A stretch of 64,000 nt of DNA, taken from Scytalidium lignicola. Taxonomy: Eukaryota; Ascomycota; Leotiomycetes. The position numbers and the translations under genes were made by a program. The stretch lies in contig NCSJ02000004.1 of assembly GCA_002812745.2 (NCBI GenBank), forward strand, positions 290,366-354,365, written 5' to 3'. Below are positions 32,948-45,200 of this stretch, one piece after another. Within the stretch, counting starts at the first letter, position 1; each line of letters begins with the position of its first letter. Under the pieces are notes generated by a model that searched no databases, was not told the origin of the DNA, and worked only from the letters and a program-made list of their open reading frames with translations.

Positions 32948-34565
32948 CTATTTCTTCAAAATATCTATCTGATCAAAACTGCTGATAGTTTCATGCTTTG
33001 CCTTGTCATCTTCCGAAAGGGGTGCATTTCCATCCCTCACCACTACTAATGACTGCATACCGGCCTCCTTAGCAGCATAAACTTCCTTTACATTATCACT
33101 CAAAAAGAGCCAACTGCTAATCTCCCCAATCTCACGATGTGCACTTGCAATCTTCTCGTAACTAGTAGGTTCAGTCTTAGGACCTGCATTTACCGTGTCA
33201 AAGTAATCAGTAATAAGAGCTCGAATATCTGCGTCCGGCTTCGAGTTCGTGTACTGGAACAAAAGCTTCTGGGCAGGAACGGAGCCAGAGGAGTAGATCA
33301 ATATGGGAATAGAAGCCGCATGCCACGATGCAAGAGCTGGAAAAACGTCCGCGAACAATGGGCATCGTAGTTCTCCGGATTTGTAGCCTCTGAGCCAGAG
33401 GTAGCCTTGAAGAGACTTCAGATAGGGTACCTTGAGGTCTTTCGCCATGAGATCCCGGACATGTTGATCGAACAACGCTGGCGAAGAGCGGTACTCCGCT
33501 GGAAACACATCGCGATATGGCTGGAATTCAGAGGAATCCCATTGGGTGGCTAACGTTGAAGGTAGTACTTGAAGTGCATAAGGGAACTGCAGGTATGTTC
33601 GTCAGTACGTCAGGCGACCACGTGTACAGCGTTTTAATTGCTAGTTGGAGTCCATGAAGAGTGGACTCAATTGACGATGACCAATGCTACAAATATTACA
33701 CACTAGGTGACACATCTCACTAAGGAGTGTCGCGGAGCACAATAGGTTTCGACTGCAACCAGCGCATATGTAAACAGTTCCAAGAATTGACATATCTAAA
33801 GCCAAAAGAGGGTGTAATGACGATATCAACGAAACATGAAAAGATAGAGCGTGGTCCTCTGCAATTCGAAGCTATTGTATACCAGATTGCGAATGATCCT
33901 GTCGTACCAAATACGAGCTCTCTCTGGTCTCAGATTTTGGTGGATTATAGAAATTTCGCTCCCACGACTGCAGATGTCAAGATGCCCAAGCAGAAGCGAC
34001 TTCTGCAGATCAGACTATCATCGTTGCCAGATGGACAACACGCATAAAAATTGGCCTTGCTTGGCGAATCACACTCTGATTGAGATTTCGAACTGCATAC
34101 TACAACAGCCCGTGTGACCAAGTATAATAAGCCCACGGAATTGGAGGACATCTATTTTCTTCGAGCGTTCCAACCACTTGGAGTGAATTCATCGTCGGAA
34201 TCTCCTCAGAATGACGCCACCCTCAAAATCCTCTTTCTTTCCCAAAGAAGACATCGAAGCCATGAAGCGGTAAGAGCTCAAAAGGAGGGTGTGAACGTAT
34301 ACGACCAGTATGAAATAAAAGAGTATGAGACAAAGGAGAAAATCCCTTACCAAAACGTCCTTGACGAATGATATGGGGCAGACAGTTCCCTCTATCAGGT
34401 TCGTAAGGTCAGTCAGTTAATGTGTTTCTATGTACACGTGATCTCTGCCGAGAGGAAGGCTGCTCGATGACGGCTTCATCGATTGCATGTATCGGGCAAG
34501 CGCAATCACCACCACAACTTACCGATATCGAGCAAAATTGCCCGCACGTCTGATTGTCTCGCCAT
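32948..34565 (-). CDS. UTR4: Enolase-phosphatase E1 (methionine salvage)
   Basis: HAD-superfamily enzyme that enolises and dephosphorylates 2,3-diketo-5-methylthiopentyl-1-phosphate in the methionine salvage pathway. Exons on the minus strand: 34565–34523, 34391–34351, 33586–32948; total 723 nt, 240 aa, as expected for the family. Exon 1 gives MARQSDVRAILLDI and exon 2 completes the catalytic motif as LLDIEGTVCPISFVKDVL. Exon 3 continues FPYALQVLPSTLATQWDSSE, then LWLRGYKSGELRCPLFADVF, IYSSGSVPAQKLLF (HAD motif II) and SWLFLSDNVKEVYAAKEAGM (motif III). The second intron (33587–34350) is 764 nt, more than ten times the local norm, and contains opposite-strand reading frames. Confidence 0.94.
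33817..34371 (+). CDS. Possible gene nested in the UTR4 intron
   Basis: Not recognised. On the strand opposite UTR4, nearly all within its 764-nt second intron, two frames look coding-like. One begins with an ATG at about 33817 (MTISTKHEKIERGPLQFEAI) and runs through SLWSQILVDYRNFAPTTADV to a stop at 34047. The other, 34114–34371, starts TKYNKPTELEDIYFLRAFQP and ends EIKEYETKEKIPYQNVLDE, overlapping UTR4 exon 2 by about 20 bp. They are in different frames, so a short intron or a disabling change would separate them. Composition is polar, without membrane segments. Confidence 0.3.
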
Positions 34566-37500
34566 GCTGCAAATCTCGGTGCACAGTACAGTAGTGGCGG
34601 GCGAACCGCTTCCTCGGTTCAAGCAAGATAGAGGGAGATGAAGAAAGCGGTGAGAGGATTTGAAAGAGAAGGGGNAAAAAAAGNTTTTTTTTTCTTCCTG
34701 CACCCCAACCTTCATCCAACGTTTCGATGAAAAATTCACAGTCGAGAAGACGTGATTTAGGAATAGCTTAGATCAGGCTGCATTAGGCACTATGCAGGCT
34801 TTTGCAGGCACACAAGGCAATAATCAACGCGTGTTATTAAGTACGTAAGTACAGTGCTGACTGGGTTCTACTGGCCATAGAGGGTTTTTTTTTTTAGCTC
34901 TAGCATATCGATTAAGATTTCTTTCTATCATACATAGTAGATTGACGAGATTAAAGAGCGGTATGGGTATGCACGAGGAGCTTAGCTTGGATATGAATGG
35001 GCAGGAGAATTTTCAGCAGTGAGGTTGCAATCCTACGTCGCCCCTAGGGCTGTTATCTGACTCTGACTCCGTATCAGAGATAACTTTAACGTGAACTTGC
35101 GACACCAATCTTTAAGCTTTCTTTCTTGCTTGCTATGCGGATGGTAGAGCCAATTGACACGCAATATGAAGTTACTCGAGTTGAGCAAAGTGGCATTGGA
35201 ATTGGAATGCTCTCACTAGTCATCCCATACAGATCATCAATAACAAACACTTCCCGCGCAAAGAAGAATAGCCTTGAAGCAAGCATTGATACTGCGCTGT
35301 AGATTGAGGGGGACTTCTACTTTGGGATGCGCCCACCAGTTTATCGCACACCATTTCGGTCGCGATAGCAAGGGACATCTCGGTACGATTTCCTGACCAG
35401 TGAGTAGCGCTGGCTGTACCTGACGGGATGTATCTAGCCTTAGGGAGATACGTGCAGGCAAAGTCGCGGGCAGCCCGCTCACCGCCTCTAGGGGACCTGG
35501 CACTCGGGTATCGAGTGCAGCTGCTTGACCAAATCAATGCGAATTCGATACGAGATCGCTTGCTTCTCGAATGCAGTTCTCGAGTTTCATCTTCTCTGAT
35601 ACGAGAAGGAGCCACGTCTCAATTCTTCGTGCCCCTTTAATATAATACAGTAGTACTCTAGAGTAGGAATCAAGCGGAGTATCTAATCAATGTCTGCTTA
35701 TTACCCCTCAGTGTCGTCACTCCTACAGTACCGTAAAGCTGCCTCAGAATGAGCAATTGTTGGTCCCAGCGTGTGGGGTCAAATCCTCCAGCACAGACGA
35801 CGGGAGAGAGACGGGAGCACCAGTTTGCCAGCCGTTCTTACTGTTTGATGTTGTACATCACTGAAAACCTAAGGAGTAGGGAGATAGCCGGCTCGGTGGT
35901 AATAGCAATGCAATAACAGGAACGGTGGCGGTAAGAACATCTGGCAGTCAGTGGGCATAATCCACGGGCCAGGAGTTCACGAAAGCATCCAACAAGCAAT
36001 CCATCCGTAAGAGGGATAACCTGCCGTCAAAACATCCTGTACTGTACAGTAGTGCTCCTCATAAAAGCATCGGCTAGCTGCAGGGGGCAAGCCATTTCCT
36101 CTTCTCTCCCAGGTTTTGCGCGCTTCCGAGGCCTGGGGTTCTGCATCTCGATGCGTTGCAGCAAGGGCAGTTGATCCTCGAAATTGCTCTAGGACTCCGT
36201 ACAATACAGTACAAAAAATAAATGCAGTGCAGTGCAGTACAGTACTGCAGGATGACGGCGTTATTAATTAGGCAAAGTGTCACTGAGGGATGATTTGGAA
36301 ATAGCCAGAAGAGTCGAAACGTCTTTGTTTCGAAGCAGCTGCAAGCCAGCCTGAGGTTGACCATTCATCGATCTCGACTAAGGGAATTTGGTTATCATCA
36401 TTCATCAACGTGCAACATCAGGCTGATTTACTTGGTGCTTGGTGCTTATAACTTGTTTACCGTGCGTCAGCTCGTCAATGCTTCATTCACTGATCAACCT
36501 GCAAATCAGCCTTCTCTACCTATCCATGCTATCCAACCTAGCCATCCATCAGCCATACGGCCATCCATTTTTGGGACTAGGCAATGCTGATATACCGGTA
36601 TCAACTATTTTCGGTTGCACAGGGCGCTTGACCAATAGCTCTTGCCTCTGTTTGGGCCTGGAACAAAATGCCGAGCCGGCAGTCGGAGACAATGCTCTGA
36701 CGAGATGATGGGGGAGATTATTATTGCAACATGTACCTGAACCAGCGATAAAGTGAACCAAGCGGATGCTCTGGAGCAATCGGTAGAGTGTCCTCCTGAG
36801 ACACCCAGCGATGGTGTAGGACGGCCAGTTTTGATAGGGCCAGTTTTGAACCCGTTTCTCTATGCCTCTACACCCTCACTCACTCGACGAATAATACCGA
36901 ATAAATAGGATCGGCAGTTTTTGATCAGTCGAGGTTAATGCGGCATCGCTCGCAATCGGCCGATCTTGGGATCTACGGATTGAATTGGCTAGAGATGAAC
37001 TCATTGTTGTTTGTACCCTACGGTACCTGATACAAGAACAATGGTGCTCGGATATGCTGGAAAAGGGGATGCAACGGCGATGGCGATGGTGATGGGAAGG
37101 TGGGTTGATAATGGGGTGTGTTTACGAATAAGAGGCCGCAGGGCTGAGGTCTTGGAGATGGCCAGATGACCGTACTGGAAGTGTTGCGAAGGTACAGCAC
37201 ATGAGGACGATGCTGTCACACGACACCTCCCAAGCAACGTCAAAACTGCCAAATACTCTCAAAGCTGCGATGGTAACGGGAGAGTAATACCATAGCAACC
37301 GGATAAAGATGCAACAGTTTCCACGGGACCGTCTACACAAGTCAGTGAAAGTTACTGGTATGATGATGATGAATGATGAAGTGAATAACGAGGCGAAGTC
37401 AAAGTAATTTCCACCAGTTGAAGAACAAGTAAGCATTCTGATACGAAACAGTACGGTACAGCGGAATGAAATACAGTAACATAACAGTTACTAAGCTCCT

Positions 37501-38225
37501 ACGATAGACTAGAAAGTAGTTAAGCTTGTCTACTGTTCAGTAATTACTGGTAGGAGCAGGGCCAAGTGCGTGTTCCAAATCCGGATCCAGCGCCACGCCG
37601 CGGTGGAGTCGCGAACTGTCCAGAAGCGTCGACGGGCGAAGTACGAGGGTACCTTCGTGGCCAGGCTGTGGCCTTTCGTTGTCTTTCGTTGCCTTTCCTC
37701 CAGAAATTGCAATCCTTACGTGGACGAAACAGGACAGCAAAGCACTGGAAATAGCACTGAAACCGTCTAACAGTCCAGCCTCGGTCGCGTTGAGCCTAGG
37801 AGAATTCCGGATGTGGTAAAGTTACAGTACCATACATAGTGAGTGCATTGAGAGGATTCACGCGCTCTAAAGAAAAAAATAGGGTCCTGTGAGTTAATGA
37901 CAAGTACGGTGGCAAAAGCCGTTCGGTTGAGCACCCGACTGTTCCAGAGCTATGACTACCCTATATTTTGTAGCTCACTCTACACGTATGCTGGTATGTT
38001 CGTTTACGAATGACTCAATTGGGTCCACTAGTATGATGGCAGGCTGGATAATGCTCATCTTGAAATGAGGAGAAGGAGGGGGAAGGAAAGGGAAGGAAAG
38101 AGGTGGAAAGAGATATTGCAAATCTGGCCATTGCGTGCTGCGTAGGCAACACATAATGAGGAGGTGGGAGAGTTGCTTGAATGGTCCAGGTTGATCTCCA
38201 TGTCAACGTCCATACAGCATCCGAA

Positions 38226-38257
38226 TCAATATCAATATCAACATCAACATCAAAACA
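38226..38257. repeat. ATCAAY hexamer repeat
   Basis: Short imperfect array of ATCAAT/ATCAAC units in the gene-poor interval. Confidence 0.7.
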
Positions 38258-38704
38258 CTCAACTGGCAGTACTGTACATGTCATCTCCTCTCCAGCCACC
38301 TTGAAGGAAACTCGGCTGGCTGGAGGGTGGCGACTGTTTCCGTGCTTTGCTTGCTGTCCTTTGCTATCCATTTGCTGTCCTTGGTGCTGGTACTGTACTA
38401 CAGTACACTAGTTGTGTAGTGCTGTGCGATGGTTGATATTCTTGTAATGCTGGAGTGGACAGTGCTTTGTTGTGCTATGCTGAGTTGTGCGGTACCTCCC
38501 ACGTAGTACCGCACAAGTAAGTGTACTTGTACAGTACACAAAAGGGGATCCCAGCGCGCATGCTGCTGCAGTGTCCGGGCAGGCAAAAGACGCAAAAGGA
38601 CTGGCGGTGGACAACCCCTCTCGTGCCCCTTATGCACGCTGCACGACCGACTGTGCTCGGCCGCTGCTCTAAGCCTNAGTTGGCACAAGCAGGCTGGCTC
38701 CAAG

Positions 38705-38850
38705 CAGGTCGCTTAAGCTTCTTAGGCCAAAGTTATATATAGGGATATTGTCTACATAAAATCCTTCATTCTTCTAAAACAGAGATAATCGTACTGTGAG
38801 GCAACGACGCTAAAAGTGGTTCAAAATGGCTTATGGGGTCCGAGGGGATA
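38705..38850 (+). repeat. Dispersed repeat, copy 1
   Basis: About 146 bp, from CAGGTCGCTTAAG through GGCCAAAGTTATATA, ACATAAAATCCTTCATT, AAACAGAGATAAT, ACGACGCTAAAAGTGG and TTCAAAATGGC to GGGGTCCGAGGGGATA. The same blocks in the same order occur at 55878–56213, where an extra ~195 bp separates AGATAAT from ACGACGC. Intact ends or a coding part are not apparent. Confidence 0.8.
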
Positions 38851-39284
38851 CCGGTATTTATTCTTAGTCGGGCTACTGAGCTCACCTAAGAAGCAAACTA
38901 GCAAGACAAGATCAATTATCATCCAACAGGTTAGCCATTGTCAGAGGTGTGCTGATGTATGTCAAGTTTATTCGAGGAAGCTCAAGAACGAAGTAGTCAA
39001 AGCTTGGTTCCACATCTGTGACGATTTGATCTATACAGTAGTTCTCCGGCTCCTGCAACATAAAAGGAGCAGACAATAATAGGTAATGTAAACCGTTATT
39101 AGTATAGTAACAGATCTCAAAGAAATAAGAAAGTAGAGGGACATCTTAGAAGGGCTGTCACGAGATCACGCGTAAATTCGTATTCTAGTTTCGCGTCCTT
39201 ATTCGCGTACTGTAGTTCCGATCGTAGCCACTTATCGTCACGGATCAAATACATACCAGCTGCATTACATCTAAGCCTCTGAAT

Positions 39285-40415
39285 ATGGCAGGACTCGAGG
39301 CTTTTCTCCGCCGTGACCATATAGCTAGTCGTCAAGCAGCACAGGCGATCAAACTTCCCTCTACAAAAAGGGCCATAGATAGTCCTAAACTGCCCCCTCC
39401 CCTAGTGCCACGCCAACAGACCCCTCCTGCTCAAAGAGAACTATTCGAAAGCAGCATCGTCGATAGTGATTTCGATATAACCAGAAGTGAGGTTGAAGTG
39501 GACGAGGGCCAGTACATTGCAGATCAATATGACGATGAGCTTGAGCACCAAGATTGGAATTATGGTGGTATGAATCCTGAGGCGCCGCATATCATACCAT
39601 CTGTAGCTCAAACGCCGAGTCAGACGAAGCGTACGGGAAGGTTTGATTCCGGATTCCCAATACGGGGTTCGAGAATAGAACCACAAAATGATAAGCCCAA
39701 GAAGCGGACCCATTCAAGACGTGGCTCTCAGTTTGCAACAACGGCGAACTATGTAGAGCAGTCTCGTTTGAATGGGGATGACGATGGATACCAGGAGAGT
39801 ACGTCAGGCACATCTCAATCCGAACCAGAGCAACAAGGAGACGATACTCTTCATGCCGGACTGAGTATGGACAATTTCGATGGCAGCAGTCTAGACGATA
39901 CTACAATTGAACTTTTACCTCGTGATAACAAGAAAGGTGCAGGCATTCTTTTGCAGACTTTGCCGAAACACACGTCTCCAATCTACCAGGGTGACTACAG
40001 CGATAAAGAGCTGAGAGGAATGTCCTATAGTAATCTTCGGGAGGAGGTATTCGAGACGGATTCTCATCCACCACAACCTGATATCCCACGGCATCTGCAA
40101 GGTCCTAATATTACTCTCTCCGACCGCATTTCGTACTTTGTGGATTCGAGAAATACAGATGCTCAAGCACTTTTCTTTGGACGGATGACAATGGAAGAAT
40201 GGGAACAGACTGGGGAATGGTTTATGGAGAGGTTTGGGACTATCTTGCAGGACTTTGGTAAGGCGCGGAGGAATAAGCGGGTGCTGGCAGCTAAGTTTGA
40301 GGAGGAGATTGGGGCACGAGAGAAGGCAGTTAGGGGGAAGATTAACGGGATCAATCGCGAGCTTGATGAGATGCAAAATGGGGGAGAGATGGTGCTCAGG
40401 GGTAAAAGTGTATAA
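39285..40415 (+). CDS. ECM11-domain (extracellular mutant protein 11) family protein
   Basis: 376 aa, single exon. The last ~110 residues match the Ecm11 C-terminal domain: LRGMSYSNLREEVFETDSHP, DRISYFVDSRNTDAQALFFG, then MTMEEWEQTGEWFMERFGTI and a helical tail (RKNKRVLAAKFEEEIGAREK-like). The first 260 residues are disordered, with PPPLVPRQQTPPAQRELFE, acidic stretches and a basic KPKKRTHSRRGSQF patch that could act as a nuclear signal. In budding yeast Ecm11 is a SUMOylated synaptonemal complex protein; in filamentous fungi the domain is widespread and the role less clear. The start MAGLEAFLRRDHIASRQAAQ looks genuine. Confidence 0.85.
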   Translation: MAGLEAFLRRDHIASRQAAQAIKLPSTKRAIDSPKLPPPLVPRQQTPPAQRELFESSIVDSDFDITRSEVEVDEGQYIADQYDDELEHQDWNYGGMNPEAPHIIPSVAQTPSQTKRTGRFDSGFPIRGSRIEPQNDKPKKRTHSRRGSQFATTANYVEQSRLNGDDDGYQESTSGTSQSEPEQQGDDTLHAGLSMDNFDGSSLDDTTIELLPRDNKKGAGILLQTLPKHTSPIYQGDYSDKELRGMSYSNLREEVFETDSHPPQPDIPRHLQGPNITLSDRISYFVDSRNTDAQALFFGRMTMEEWEQTGEWFMERFGTILQDFGKARRNKRVLAAKFEEEIGAREKAVRGKINGINRELDEMQNGGEMVLRGKSV

Positions 40416-40598
40416 GTAACGAGGTACGTGGTATGACATGATTCCAAGCATTGGGAATTGGCGTTATGCTTGGGGGGGAATGAAATGACACTAGATTAAC
40501 GACGTGAGCATATTTAAGATTTGGCTGGATCAAAGGAGCATTTGCTGTGGCGTTCTAGATACCAATTGCTATATTTTAAACTTCTATTTGTATGGTTC

Positions 40599-41561
40599 TT
40601 AGAGCTCAAACACATGCTTTACTCTTCTATCCTTTCCTACAACCATCCTAAGTTGACTTCCTCTCTTCGCTTCTTTATCAGCGGCAACTCCAGTCCTCAA
40701 GGCCTCTGTGTAGAGCTCATATGCAGGATAATAACCATCCACGAACCTGATGACTTGCTCATCCGTCATGCCGGTCCCTCTCTCCTTCCGGAGCGCCGCT
40801 TCCTGCTGCAATCGCCATTCATACACATATCCAGTCTCCTCGGCGTCAATGTGTATAAAAGCATCAAACATGTCAGTGATGGTATCATAAGCTCTCAATT
40901 TCTCGTTCACGAACAGCAAGTCCTCTAATCGATTTTTCTGCAGTGTTTTTACTTGGGTAGAAGTGCCCGCCGCGACCTTGGCTACATCTTGTTTAATCTT
41001 CACCTCCGCTGTGGAAATCGCTCGGAAGCCGACGCACCATCCTTCGAATATGACTACCCGGATCCTGGGCTGCGAAGGAGCATTAACAACCTGCCATTTG
41101 TCTTCGCTGACTCGATCACCCTGACCCTGGAATGCCGACTTATCATAAATCGGAACTTTGGTCTCCTTTCCGTCTCGTAGGGCCTCGAAGAAGCTCTTCA
41201 AGAAAGCGACATCGTGTGTGCCTGGCTCGCCTCTATGTTGCACGAGAGGATTATCCTTGTGTTCTCGGGCGAGGGTCTCCTGCGCCTTGTGAGGGAGGTA
41301 GAAATCATCGATGCTGACGACGAGAGTCTCAAGATGCTCCTGTGTGCGGAGGGTGTTGGATAGGGCGGACACGAGCGTGGTCTTGCCGGCGCCTTGCACG
41401 CCGTTGAGGCCTATGAAAAAGGGACTGGAGGGGTGGTGTTGGCGGTGGAGGGCGAGGCGCTTAAGGATGAATGGGATGCAGATGGGGGATTTGTCGTCGA
41501 CGATGGTGGGGTTCACCGAGGTACTAGGCGCCGAGGAGTCCACTACCATTGCGTCTGCCAT
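40599..41561 (-). CDS. TDA10: P-loop kinase of the Tda10 / glycerate kinase-like family
   Basis: 320 aa, single exon, cytosolic ATP-binding protein related to plant D-glycerate 3-kinase and PRK/uridine kinase-like P-loop enzymes. The Walker A motif is FIGLNGVQGAGKTTLVSALS, followed by the family's VVSIDDFYLPH (Walker B-like with catalytic Asp), NPLVQHRGEPGTHDVAFLKS, VPIYDKSAFQGQGDR and VVIFEGWCVGF. C-terminal YVYEWRLQQEAALRKERGTG and FVDGYYPAYELYTEAL are typical. Substrate of yeast Tda10 is not settled, so the reaction is inferred from the fold only. It is divergent from FOX2. Confidence 0.92.
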   Translation of the reverse strand: MADAMVVDSSAPSTSVNPTIVDDKSPICIPFILKRLALHRQHHPSSPFFIGLNGVQGAGKTTLVSALSNTLRTQEHLETLVVSIDDFYLPHKAQETLAREHKDNPLVQHRGEPGTHDVAFLKSFFEALRDGKETKVPIYDKSAFQGQGDRVSEDKWQVVNAPSQPRIRVVIFEGWCVGFRAISTAEVKIKQDVAKVAAGTSTQVKTLQKNRLEDLLFVNEKLRAYDTITDMFDAFIHIDAEETGYVYEWRLQQEAALRKERGTGMTDEQVIRFVDGYYPAYELYTEALRTGVAADKEAKRGSQLRMVVGKDRRVKHVFEL

Positions 41562-42233
41562 TTATTTGGTTTAAGAAATGAACTCTCTCTCTTCAAGGAG
41601 GTTCTTCTGCCATAGTGGGAGGTGTCATTGGAAACGCTGTGGGGGTTTTCGGAAAGCCATTTTTTTAGTTGAAAGGGGACTTCCCGAGCTTCTTTCGGGG
41701 TAAATCAACCTTGTGCGGGTGAAAGTTGATGCGCCTTCTCTCCAATTAATGGTGTGTTGACATCCTATTGCCTTGTTGCCTGAGGCTGTGTGGAGCAAAA
41801 GGACGTCTCTGACCAGAACCGTTTTGTTTTCTCTTGTGATTAGAATTGATTCAACGATATGTTACTTATAGTATTTGCTTCTGATTCTGGATAGTTTGCG
41901 AGCCAGTACGACTGGATGGCAGCTAACATAGGACAAAGCACATTATGTAAGAATGCAATGACGTCGCGGACCACGTGAACATTTCTTCCCAAAGGCATGT
42001 GAAGGAGAAGGAGCCCACCCTAGATTCTTAGCGGCCCCGTGGTTCGCTGAGCTCCACGGTCTCGGTTGTCTCTCACATGCCGAGGCTTGTCCAAGCCGAG
42101 TGCTGAGAAACTCCCCCCATAACTACCGCATCTTCGTCCTCCAAATATTTGTTTTCCTAACAACTTCGCATTTCTCTCTCCTCACATACAGTTGCATTGG
42201 CTTGTAACTGCGTTTATATATGAATAATTAACC
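41562..42233. promoter_or_regulatory. Bidirectional promoter TDA10 / FOX2
   Basis: About 670 bp between divergent start codons, no gene. CACGTG lies at 41972–41977, 257 bp upstream of FOX2. The FOX2-proximal half is pyrimidine-rich (TCTCTCCTCACA), as is usual near fungal starts. Confidence 0.5.
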
Positions 42234-45200
42234 ATGTCGGAATTACGGTATGATGGTCAGGTTGTAGTCGTGACAGGCGCTGGCGGCGGCTTAGGAAAGA
42301 CATATGCAACCTTCTTTGCCTCGAGAGGAGCCAGCGTCGTCGTCAATGACCTGGGTGGTTCCTTCAAGGGCGAAGGTAACTCGACTAAGGCAAGTCTCCA
42401 TTGAATCCCCTCGATGCTTAAAGACAACATGCATATCATGTTCCTATACTAGTGTCTTGTACTATATCGCTAACTTTCCGGTGTACAGGCCGCTGACGTC
42501 GTTGTCGACGAGATCAAAGCTGCTGGCGGCAAGGCCGTAGCGAACTACGACAGTGTCGAGAATGGTGACAAGATCATTGAGACCGCTATTAAAGCCTTTG
42601 GCCGCATTGATGTTCTCATTAACAACGCTGGTATCCTGCGGGATATCAGCTTCAAGAATATGAAGGATCAAGATTGGGATTTGGTCATCGCCGTCCATCT
42701 TAAGGGTTCCTACAAATGTACCAGGGCAGCCTGGCCATACTTCCGGAAACAAAAGTACGGGCGTGTTATCAATACTGCTTCGGCGGCTGGCTTGTTTGGA
42801 AGCTTCGGCCAGACCAACTACTCTGGTGAGTCTCGTATGATTGCTACATGGCGCACGGTAAATGCTAACTGATCTGTTTTAGCTGCTAAGCTTGCTTTGG
42901 TCGGTTTCACCGAGACATTGGCCAAGGAAGGAGCCAAGTATAACATCCACTCTAATGTTGTTGCTCCAATTGGTAAGTAATCGCGGATCATATTCCAGTA
43001 TCTGCTACTAATGTATACCTAGCTGCCAGCCGAATGACTGAAACTATCATGCCTCCTGACGTCCTTGAGAATCTTAAGCCAGATTGGGTTGTTCCATTAG
43101 TAGCGGTTCTTGTTCACAAGACCTCCGAAGAGAACGGCTCAATATTCGAGGCTGGTGCCGGTCATTACGCCAAGTTGAGATGGGAGCGCTCTAGCGGTGC
43201 GCTTTTTAAGTGCGACGAGTCGTTTACTCCAGGTGCCGTCTTGAAGAAGTGGAATGAGGTTAACGACTTCTCGCATCCAGAATACCCAAGCGGAGCAGCC
43301 GACTTCATGGGTCTGCTCGAGAAGTCTATGCAGATGGGCCCTAATGACAAGGGAGAAAACCTTGACTTCACCGGCAAGGTTGCCTTGGTCACTGGTGGCG
43401 GTGCTGGGTAAGTTGAACGCAGTATATATGACCAGCAAGTTACTAATACACATGATGTAGCATTGGTCGAAGCTACTGCTTGGCATTTGCTAAACTTGGT
43501 GCATCCATTGTAGTCAATGATCTTGCCGATCCGGAACCTGTTGTTCAGGAGATCAAGAAACTTGGCGGTAAAGCGGTTGGTGTGAAGGCATCCGCTGAAG
43601 ATGGAGATGTTGTCGTTAAAGCTGCCATTGATGCTTTTGGCCGTATTGATATCGTTATCAACAATGCTGGTATTCTCCGGGACAAAGCATTTACCAACAT
43701 GGACGACAAGATGTGGGATCAAGTTATAAATGTACATCTCCGAGGCACTTACAAAGTAACCAAGGCTGCATGGCCATATTTCTTAAAGCAGAAGTATGGT
43801 CGCGTTGTCAACACCACCTCTACAAGTGGTATCTACGGTAACTTTGGTCAAGCCAACTATGCTGCTGCTGTAAGTTATCCCTGTCTTAGAGGGAAATCAA
43901 GATATGCTAATAATGTAGAAATGTGGTATCCTTGGTTTCTCCCGCGCTCTTGCCCGTGAAGGCGCCAAGTATAATATTTACGTGAACACCATTGCTCCTA
44001 ATGCTGGTACTGCAATGACACGAACAATCTTGCCCGAGGAACTCGTTCAAGCCTTCAAGCCAGATTACATTGCGCCATTGGTTGTAGCTCTTTCCAGCGA
44101 CAAGGTCCCTAAGCCAGCAACAGGTGGTCTTTATGAAACAGGAAGTGGATGGGCCGGACGAACAAGGTGGCAACGGACAGGAGGTCATGACTTCCCGGTC
44201 GATGTCATGCTTACACCTGAAGATCTTGCCAAACAATGGAAGCGCATTACGGACTTTGATGATGGACGAGCGGATCATCCCGAGGATCCACAAGATGGAC
44301 TGAAGAGCATCATGGCGAACATGCAGAACAGAAAGGGCGGCGCCAGCAAGGTATGAGAGCATTCTCTAGAACTGGTACCTGTGAAGTGTTCATGTACAAT
44401 AAGCTTTTCTTGAAATAAAGCAGTGTTAACATGAATTATTTTTTATAGAGCGATTCTCCAAGTGAAGTGAACCAGGAGATCCTAGACAATATTGAGGCTG
44501 CGAAGAAGGCTAAGGCAAAAGGCTCCGAATTCACGTATGAAGAGAGGGATTCTATCTTGTACAACCTGGGTGTTGGAGCAAAGAAGACCCAGCTTCAATA
44601 TGTATTGTATGTGGCTCGTAAATTCCTCTCCGGATGAGAAAAGCGTTACTAACAATTTCTATAGTGAGGGCAACGAAAACTTTCAGGTCATTCCAACCTT
44701 TGGTGTCATTCCTTTCTTCAACGCAGATGCGCCATACAATATGGACGATATTGTCCCCAACTTTTCGCCAATGATGCTGCTCCATGGTGAACAATACCTC
44801 GAAGTTCTCCAATTTCCCATCCCAACATCAGGGACCCTCGTCTCCTACCCCAAACTCCTTGAAGTCGTCGATAAAGGCAACGCTGCGATTGTAAAGGCTG
44901 GTACAACTACGATTAACAAGGCGACCGGCAAACCTTTGTTCTACAACGAGACGACAACTTTCATTAGGGGCAGTGGTGGGTTCGGTGGATCGAAGAAGCC
45001 AGCTGACCGGGGAGCTGCCACAGCATCGAATACCCCGCCAAAGAGAAACCCCGATGCTGTTGTCGAGGAGAAGACTACAGAGGAACAGGCAGTACTATAC
45101 AGATTATCCGGAGACTACAAGTATGCATCTTCTCTCACATGAAAAGCAAATGTCCCCTCCAAAGTTTCCTATGATTGCTAACCAATTTTTCTTTCACAGC

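Larger units (their letters stand above)
34566..39284. other. 4.7-kb region without recognisable genes
   Basis: The many short open frames overlap on both strands and look like chance. It contains two Ns at A/T runs (34675, 34684), GA-rich and ATCAAY-type simple repeats around 38090 and 38226, and a striking number of GTACAG/CTGTAC/TACAGTA words (for example 36040–36051, 36236, 38264, 38392, 38530). A diverged dispersed repeat begins at 38705. It might hold regulatory sequence, a non-coding transcript or relics of mobile DNA; I cannot assign any of these. Confidence 0.5.

Noticed and set aside
35220..35615. Minus-strand frame of 131 codons
   Set aside because: Overlaps several frames on both strands with no motif; typical of chance in this gene-poor interval.
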